Positions 57,302-64,000 of a stretch of DNA of 64,000 nt are shown in pieces. A program made the translations under genes and the position numbers. Below the pieces are notes generated by a model. The model was not told the DNA's origin. It was given only the letters and a program-made list of their open reading frames with translations, and did not search any database. Origin of the DNA: Romanomermis culicivorax (lineage: Eukaryota; Nematoda; Enoplea; Mermithida; Mermithidae); the NCBI GenBank assembly GCA_963922205.1, contig CAWUHX010000078.1, positions 186,001 to 250,000 of the forward strand, written 5' to 3'. The number at the start of each line of letters is the position of its first letter. Positions within the stretch are counted from its first letter, which is position 1.

Positions 57302-60300
57302 TCAAACCAACAAAACCGCGTTGATACACCCGTCGTTTTCGGGATTGTTGGTCACTTGGGCGTATTTACCCCAAACAATTTTACCGCCCTGCGTAACTAG
57401 ACCCAGTTCACTAATGTTCACTTCGACGATCGTACCTTTGGTTATAATGCCTAATTGCGTGTAAGTGGCGGAAGTGGGATTTTTCTTGACGCCGATAATT
57501 GGTAGGCAAAATGTGGTCTTTAGTTCGGGATGAGTGACGTGTGCTTTTTTAAAGCGAAGTGCCTGAAAACGGAATCGGATACAGTAAAAAAACTAAAATG
57601 AGGAGTGCTACTGTCAACTTTGAACTTTCGCAGATACTATAGTCCATTTAGATTAAAATGATAGATGAAGCGAAAACCAAGAAAGTGAGTTCAATTTGAT
57701 ACGCAATTTTCACTTGGTGGAAAACATTATATTGTAGAAAAATGCTAAATGTTTCCATAAGAATGACAAAGGCCAAAATTATTGAAAAACATCACTTTTA
57801 TTCACTGTCGATTTGGGCGGAACAGCGTCGACACCATAGATTTATGGCCACGATATCATGAAATTTTTTTTCGATACTGCAACAAAGTGCACTGTACCAC
57901 AGATTTAGGATACCATGAAAGGAGCAACATAAGCATACAAACCAGGCATTAAAATCAACTGGGTTTCTGAAAATTTATAAAAATATGTAAAAATAGGCAA
58001 AAACACAAACCATGGCATCTCAAAATCTAGATATTTTTTAGGTGTGCAAGAAGCCGTTTCATGGATAAGTTTATGTGGGAATATGAATCAGATTACTCGG
58101 AATGAGGCGATAGTAAGCCAAACGTCCAAACGTTAAGTTAAAATTTCTCCCTGTACCGCACTCGCGATTAGTTTCATTTAAAAATCGAGATATATAAGAT
58201 ATTCGCCATGAAAGAGCTACCTTTAAAAAAGAACGTGAATAATCCATGAGGCTGAAACAGGACCCTAAAACAGACGAAATTTTCTGCACCGCTCGAGTCC
58301 TGTCACTCAGGTTTTCCGAACCATACATGTAACGGAGCCCCGAGGTCTGGGGGGGGGGGGGGTCGGGCCACTTTTTTTTGGGCCGGGAGTCAGTAATTCC
58401 CAAAATTTTGGGGGGATGGGTCTCTGAAGGAAAAAAATTCGATTTTTTTTACGAAAAAAGTTCGAAAAACGGTTCAAAAAATAGTAATTTTTGTCTAAAA
58501 AATGATAAAAAAAGGTATTTACGGCGTGAAGAAAAGGTATTTACGGCGCGAAAAAAGGTATTTATGGCGCGAATTGACGTTTTAGACTATTTTTTGTTCA
58601 AAAATTGGCATTTTCCATCAAAAAATTGACATTTTTCAGCATTTTTCCGACCAAAAGTATGTGAATTCCTAGGGCTACCATATGGTCGACGATTTCTGGG
58701 GTTCTGGGGGGGGGTTCCCAGCACTTCCCCCCCAATTACATGTATGTTCCGAACCATATGTTATACGGCTCATAACTTGACGTTCTCAAATTTTTACATT
58801 AATATCAGCATATTTTCATTATGAAGACAATCGAGTGGCATGCGCGTGGTTTACAAAATCTCAAGGCGAAGATTTTACACATTGTCCCCCTAGAACGCGT
58901 TGAATGGTACCTCACATCACTGAATATTTACTGATGAAATTCGGAACCATGCACATCCTCAAAACATCTAGAATTTGGGCCAAACATTTTTTGAAATTCC
59001 AGGGGCATAATGATGCCTATTTTTACGTTTTTTTCAAATTTACAGAAATCAGGGTAACCTACATTTTTGGTACAGTGGTACATTTTTGACCATTTTTATT
59101 GATAAATAACTACTAAGTGCTAGAAAATTACTTTTCTGACCTTCTCGTTCAGAAACCATCATTTTCGACCAGAAATCTGACATTTTTGACCGCTTTATCT
59201 TCGTGAAAGGACCACTTTCCACTAAAGAGCTGACACTATAGATTTTTTTTTTATACAAAAATTTCTATTTTGCATAAAAACATCGACGTTTTCTATGGGT
59301 TTTTTTTTTGTTCAAAAAGGATCATTTTTTTACCGAAAACTAAAGTTTTCGACCATTTTTTGTTCTAAAAAAGAATTTTGTGCCGAAATTTCTTGACGTT
59401 TTTTCCAGAAATTACCAGTTCCAGTCAAAAAGTCCCTATTCCGCGAGAAATTTTCACTTTTAACCAAGTCTGAATATTTCCTAGCAAAGGTTGACAATTG
59501 TCACTATTTGCCGTCCGAAAGTCACTATTTTCTAGGAAAAGTTGATATTTTCAATTGTTTTTCCTTCAGAAATCATTATATTTTAGCGAAAAATTTTACA
59601 TTTTTGACCGTTTTCCGTTCAAAAATGAGACTTTTCTACTAAAAATCAAGATTTTTTCATCGTTTTTTTGTTAAGAACTTACTGTTTTCAACTAAAAGTT
59701 GAAATTTTTCACCATTTTCTGCTCAAAAATCAATATTTTCTACCGAAAAATTAAACTAGTTATTTTATAAATAGTCAGTCATATAGAAAATTATAGCAGA
59801 AACACCGAAACGCGCGCAAAAATTGCTTTAAACCATTGAAGAGATAAAAAATTGATCAGGGAAGCGCTAAAGTATCAAAAATGACGTAAATTTTTATCGC
59901 AGCGCCGTCTCTCTTCTTACTCTAATCGTGCTTTTTTTTCGGCTCTCGTGAGCAAGCTCGCGAGCACATTTGTGGAACGGATTTCCAGAGCCAGCTCCAG
60001 CCGAGCCAAAAAAATGGCTCTGTCTCTGCTCTATACTGGCTTTCGGAGAGCAATAGTCATGGAGCCGGCTGCAGGAAATCAATTCCGATAATCTTGAAGT
60101 GGTTGAAAAGAGTGATCATCGAAGAGTCTGTACCACGGAAGAACATTTTTTTGAATAGAGTCAACGAGCCTACCATTAGTCTTGAATAGATGTCTGACTG
60201 CGACCTCGCTGCATCGATCATTCCAAAATGAATAGAGTATAGAAATCTTAGGAATATAGTAGTACAATAATGATGGCATTTTGTGGCAACCCCTGAAATA

Positions 60301-61261
60301 CATATCCCAAATTTTAAGACGAGAGTTACCATAGGCCGGATAAATCTCTCGTATTTCGGAGGTTTTCGAGTGAATCCATCGCCGACGAAACAAACTTTTG
60401 TCACCATGCGTTTCCAGGCCTTTCCTAAAATTCTATCGAGACTGCTTTTTCAAAACAGAAAAAAAGAAAATCCTTACGTCTTGATTTGCCGGTTTTCACA
60501 ACTTTGAACGCCTCAGCTTCGCTTACGGCTTTAACTTTCGGTAGAGGGACAACCCATTTACCCTGGAAAAGATGCATATGCTAACATTTAACTCCACAAG
60601 TTTGTCGAGAAATTTTTTTCTCAATGACATGACAACTGCAAACGATGAACCCATGCGCTTTCTTTCGCAGCGTCTGAATATAAGATTAAGAAACAGAGGA
60701 TTATTGCTTTCAGTAAAGAGCTTGGATTTCTGTGAGATTTTCTACATGAAAATAAAGGATGTCGATTAAAAAAAAAGAACTACTGTTCTCTATTCATATT
60801 TCTCACCGCTTTTTCTTTCCTCTTTTGTTTAATCATATTGCTCAAAACTTTGCCGCTAGTTTCTTTTTCACGATCAAGCAAATAAGCAGGAATGGCTCCT
60901 TCTTCAGCGTCTTTTTCTTTGGTACTCTTTCTTTGCTTCTCTTCGTGAGATTTGATTCTAAATTTAACAAAAGATAACACGGCGAAGCGGTACGTGATTT
61001 TCATAAATTATGAAATCGTACAATTTGCGCATTTGAACCTTCTCCGAATAACGTTTCTTATTGAAGAGTTTAGCTTTCAATCCGCGCAATTTCTTAGCTT
61101 TGGCAGCCAATTCGTGGGCGGCACGTCCCTCTTTTTTCCGCCTAAAAATTTATCAAAGCTGACTAATTCGTCGTAGTAAGAAAAGAACCTTACGTCCTCT
61201 CCTCATGATCCAGACGGCGACCGTACCGTTTACGGTGCAAGTCCATATAATCATTTTGCGG
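57302..61261 (-). CDS. nsa2: Ribosome biogenesis protein NSA2 (TINP1), 6 exons found, 259 aa plus initiator Met
   Basis: Exons in transcript order: 61261-61194, 61141-61022, 60957-60807, 60562-60478, 60424-60330, 57562-57302; all join in frame. The protein starts [20 protein letters not shown] and continues through [77 protein letters not shown] and a C-terminal beta-rich domain ending [11 protein letters not shown]. This is near end-to-end identity in form to eukaryotic NSA2, a nucleolar factor of pre-60S maturation and 27S rRNA processing whose C-terminal domain is eS8-like. Length with one Met (260) equals the human protein. The first exon found begins exactly at codon 2, so ATG must lie on a tiny upstream exon that I could not fix. 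Intron 5 (57563-60329, 2.8 kb) carries repeats. Confidence 0.95.
58322..58746 (+). mobile_element. CATACATG-type MITE, subfamily A, copy 6
   Basis: Exact 8-bp duplication TTCCGAAC at 58314-58321 and 58747-58754. Ends CATACATGTAACGGAGCCCC and CCCAATTACATGTATG. Contains a local triplication of AAAGGTATTTACGGCGCG at about 58508-58570. Confidence 0.9.
60062..60245. repeat. Repeat with GATCGATGCAG ends, half copy
   Basis: Matches the right half of the 34835/39846 repeats: AAGAGTGATCATCGAAGAGT, GAGTCAACGAGCC, GCGACCTCGCTGCATCGATC, and the end AATGAATAGAGTATA. Lies in NSA2 intron 5, 85 bases from exon 5. Confidence 0.6.
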
Positions 61262-61679
61262 CTGAAAAGGAACAAGCGATATTTGAAAAACATTTGATAG
61301 TGAAACGATTTATTGCACTATTTTTCTTCCTCTCCGATAATTAAATTATTTTATAGGAAAGAAGGTATTCCCACAGCCGGTGCGACAGTTTTGATGGTTT
61401 TGCAAAAACTTTTTGTGTTGGTTTTTGCACGGTAGAGAGATTAGAAATCAACTTTCAGTTTTTAACGTTATGACAAGAAAATTACCGGGTATTTGCGAAT
61501 TTTTTAATTTTTATCCAAGTATTTTTTTGAGGATTTATGATCCTCTTATTTTGTAACAACATTGTGACATTCATTTCCTGTTCAAAAAACAAAATTTGAA
61601 TTCATGTCTTTTGTAGGGACTTCGTTTTATTACATTTTTCCGGAGCTTTTTATACACAATTATACGATATAATAGCTCC

Positions 61680-61861
61680 AGAGGTATCCAAGGTCAGATT
61701 TTTCAGGTAGCGGTAAAATTGATAATTTTTGGGGGTCGTGTGGCTAAGTGTCTACTAAACACGTTATTTTGTCACGAAATTAGGCAACCAGTGATCAATT
61801 TTAAGGACTTTAGGTAGGGGTAATACCCCCCCCCCATACCCTTCCCTATGAGGTAGTCTGA
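61680..61861 (-). mobile_element. CAGACTAC-family MITE, copy 3
   Basis: Exact 8-bp duplication ATAGCTCC at 61672-61679 and 61862-61869. Reverse orientation: AGAGGTATCCAAGG ... GAGGTAGTCTGA. 182 bp. Confidence 0.85.
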
Positions 61862-61912
61862 ATAGCTCCCTCCAAAAATCGCCTTACAGAATTACAATTA
61901 GTTTTCTGTAGA

Positions 61913-62293
61913 CATACATGTAACAGGCCCCTGAGGTTTGGGGAGGGGGGCTGTCGGTCACTGGTTCCCAAAATTTTAGGGGGGTCTCTATGGGAAAAAA
62001 TTTTGATTTCTTTCATTTAAAAAAGTTCGAAAAACGGTTCAAAAAATAGTAATTTTGTCTACATATCGTGAAAAATGTATTCATGGCGCGAAGCGCCAAG
62101 AAAATTGGAATTTTTTATCAAAAAATTTACATTTTTCAGTATTTTTCCAACCGTAAATATCGCGGTCCCTATGTAAACCATATGGCTAGCCATAGGACTG
62201 GAAAATCCTGGGTGGGGGGTCGCCCAATGGCTAGCCATATGGCTGACGATTTCTGGGGTGTTCTTATAGTACTTCCCTCCAATTACACGTATG
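61913..62293 (+). mobile_element. CATACATG-type MITE, subfamily A, copy 7
   Basis: Flanks TCTGTAGA / CCTGTAGA (7 of 8). Ends CATACATGTAACAGGCCCC and CCAATTACACGTATG. Starts 51 bases after the CAGACTAC element. Confidence 0.85.
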
Positions 62294-62439
62294 CCTGTAG
62301 ACCATTCAATTTGACGTCGGATAGTGGTGTAAACTAAAAATCATCTTAGAATAATCACATTACAACGCGACAACAAAGTTGATCGGTTAGAAAATTAAGT
62401 ATTTGTTCAGTTTTACTAATAAGACTGATAAAACTCAAG

Positions 62440-62572
62440 CTTTTCTCAAAAGTAAAGGAATGCATTGGTGGATCAACGATCTTTAGCCTGGCAATAATCC
62501 AGATTTGAACCCAAACGAAAATATCAGTGAAATTGTGAAAGGTATAGGTGAAAAGTTCGTGCACATGTAAGC
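62440..62572 (+). pseudogene. mariner-type transposase C-terminal relic
   Basis: The frame reads HWWINDL, a stop, then PGNNPDLNPNENISEIVKGI. This is the W(P)xxSPDLNPIEN catalytic-domain motif of Tc1/mariner transposases, holding the third acidic residue (D of PDLNP). One in-frame stop and lack of the N-terminal part show it is dead. The following 150 bases keep traces of the transposase C-terminus. Confidence 0.7.
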
Positions 62573-62799
62573 CGGAATCGGCCCCGGCCGCTATTCTTGG
62601 AGAACATTATCGGAAAATTTAACGGAATTATTTGGAAGCCTGCTGTGCTCAATTCTCGAACGTTCAAGACAGGTGCACGGAGCGGATGATGGTGATACAA
62701 ATTTTGAATTGATTAAAATTGAAAATTTGGACTATGTTTTATTTTTGATCAATGAAATTTTAAGCCGCGGAGATTAAATGATCAAAAAAAGCATCATTC

Positions 62800-63430
62800 G
62801 ACGCAGAATTAAATGCTCTACAGAGCATCGCTTTCAAATTTTCTCTATCGCATATGCAGTCAGCCGAATTTTGGGGGGATTATTATTTCGTGACACTTTG
62901 TATATATATGTATTATAAAAGTCTTTTTTGAAAGTCAAAATGGGAACAAAACATTAATACGGTATTTTACACGATCGACAGCATAATTTTTGATGTTTCG
63001 GAGATATTCGCACCATAGTTAATGCTAGATTGAATGTTATGGAGGAAAATACTTTTATATTACCGTGATATTTCGGATATTGGCTATTTTCATTTCATAA
63101 CATGGGTACAAAAAAACTTTCTTGGATCTTTTTTGAAATGCAAAAGACATCGTGAAAAAATATCAAAGGTTCTCAAGATAGGCAATTTAGATAGGGTATC
63201 TTTGATTTCAAGGGGTAACGTTTTGGAGAGTTCAATAAGGTCCGTTTCTGTGTTTAAGTACTTGGCGAGTGTTCTATTACTTTACTATGTTCTGTATTTT
63301 CTATCGATTCGAAGCATTGCAGGCCATATTCTATTTTTGGCTTTATCTGATTCTTAAACGATTTGGGGCCACTATGCGAGGCTACCTGAGATTACTAGAT
63401 TCCACGAATAAAAGTATACCAGAGCTTAGC
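62800..63430. other. No gene seen
   Basis: AT-rich sequence. TTCGTGACACTTTGTATATA at about 62907 may be the 3' end of the adjacent mariner relic. An open stretch at 63034-63357 on the plus strand lacks coding character. Confidence 0.35.
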
Positions 63431-64000
63431 AGGGTTTTTTAACACTGTGTGGTTTGCACAGTGCAGTTCGTGCACTGAGAAACAATTTTTAAAAATAGAT
63501 TGTAAAAATATTATTCATGGCCTTTAACGAATTGGATTGAAAAGCTGTCAGTAAGAAGAGTGGAAACCTCTGAAAACTTCTTCCACGAGTTTTTAGAATT
63601 AAATTTGCGTTGAAAAAGTTTCAAAAAGTTGACGTGTTCAACTTCCTCAAAAAATGTGTTAAAGAAAAAATGCGGATTTTAATCAAATATCAAGAAAAAA
63701 CATGGAAGATTAACAAATTAAAATATGAAATAGATGAAAACTATTTACAATTAGTTGATAAGTGAAGGTATACATGCTAAAAGCCGCGCATGAGCAATGA
63801 TTATTGAAGTTATATAACCGGCGAGAAGCGCGGAAAAATTTTGACCTTAGGACTTTCAAAAATGCACAAAAATGTGTCTTTTCTACAAATGCCCAACTTC
63901 TGGAATTTTTAAATTTCAAATAGAGAATTAAATTTTTCCTTTCACGAAACTTTTTTCCCAAAGAGCACCATTTGGGAAAAAAGTGTGGCTCTGGACTTAA
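63430..64000. repeat. TGCAC-rich dispersed repeat, partial copy
   Basis: Starts with CACAGTGCAGTTCGTGCACTG; the section 63608-63900 aligns with 12700-13040. It is cut by the window end. Confidence 0.5.

Larger units (their letters stand above)
57563..60329 (-). other. NSA2 intron 5 with repeats
   Basis: Contains the dispersed segment 57640-57810, a CATACATG-type element (58322-58746), a stretch at 59080-59750 of loosely repeated TTTTTGACC/TTTTTGTTCAAAAA motifs resembling the interior of those elements, and half of the repeat ending GACCTCGCTGCATCGATC (60062-60245). Confidence 0.6.

Overview
The window is eukaryotic, from an AT-rich, intron-containing invertebrate genome crowded with small transposons. 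Four genes can be reconstructed exon by exon: splice phases agree at every junction and the products have family-typical lengths. The nematode-type TWK potassium channels, compact exons in long transposon-filled introns and relaxed 3' splice sites (cag, tag, aag) suggest a nematode outside the Caenorhabditis group, possibly a large-genome enoplean such as a mermithid. That placement is inference, not something the sequence proves.

Layout. (1) 1-20 kb: repeats, then a plus-strand PHACTR-family gene (phosphatase and actin regulator, 15 coding exons, 2975-19638, 824 aa) with RPEL actin-binding motifs and the C-terminal PP1-binding tail. Its introns hold many transposons. (2) 20-22 kb: 3' flank with a Tc1/mariner relic. 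(3) 22.2-31.9 kb, minus: two-pore-domain K+ channel TWK-A (5 exons, 472 aa), with a 3.1 kb palindrome in one intron. (4) 32-37 kb: intergenic transposons. (5) 37.1-45.1 kb, minus: a second two-pore channel, TWK-B (4 exons, 470 aa), with an unusual second selectivity filter. (6) 46.8-51 kb: unidentified coding-like segments on both strands, one resembling a COMMD N-terminal domain. (7) 52.5-57 kb: nested repeats, a cysteine-rich exon candidate and an LTR-like block. (8) 57.3-61.3 kb, minus: the ribosome-biogenesis gene NSA2, complete except for its initiator-Met exon. (9) 61.6-64 kb: more transposons and a mariner relic.

The two channels are same-strand neighbours of near-equal length, and both have a phase-1 intron splitting the first glycine of the pore-1 GYG filter, which fits an old tandem duplication. 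PHACTR and NSA2 have no evident functional link to them.

The most notable repeat signal is a group of non-autonomous elements ending CATACATG...CATGTATG. There are 14 copies in at least four sequence subfamilies, most with exact or near-exact 8-bp target duplications (hAT-like). A second 8-bp-duplication family (CAGACTAC...ACCTCT), a CAGTGGCG hAT-type element, and three elements whose inverted ends are short tandem repeats add to this.
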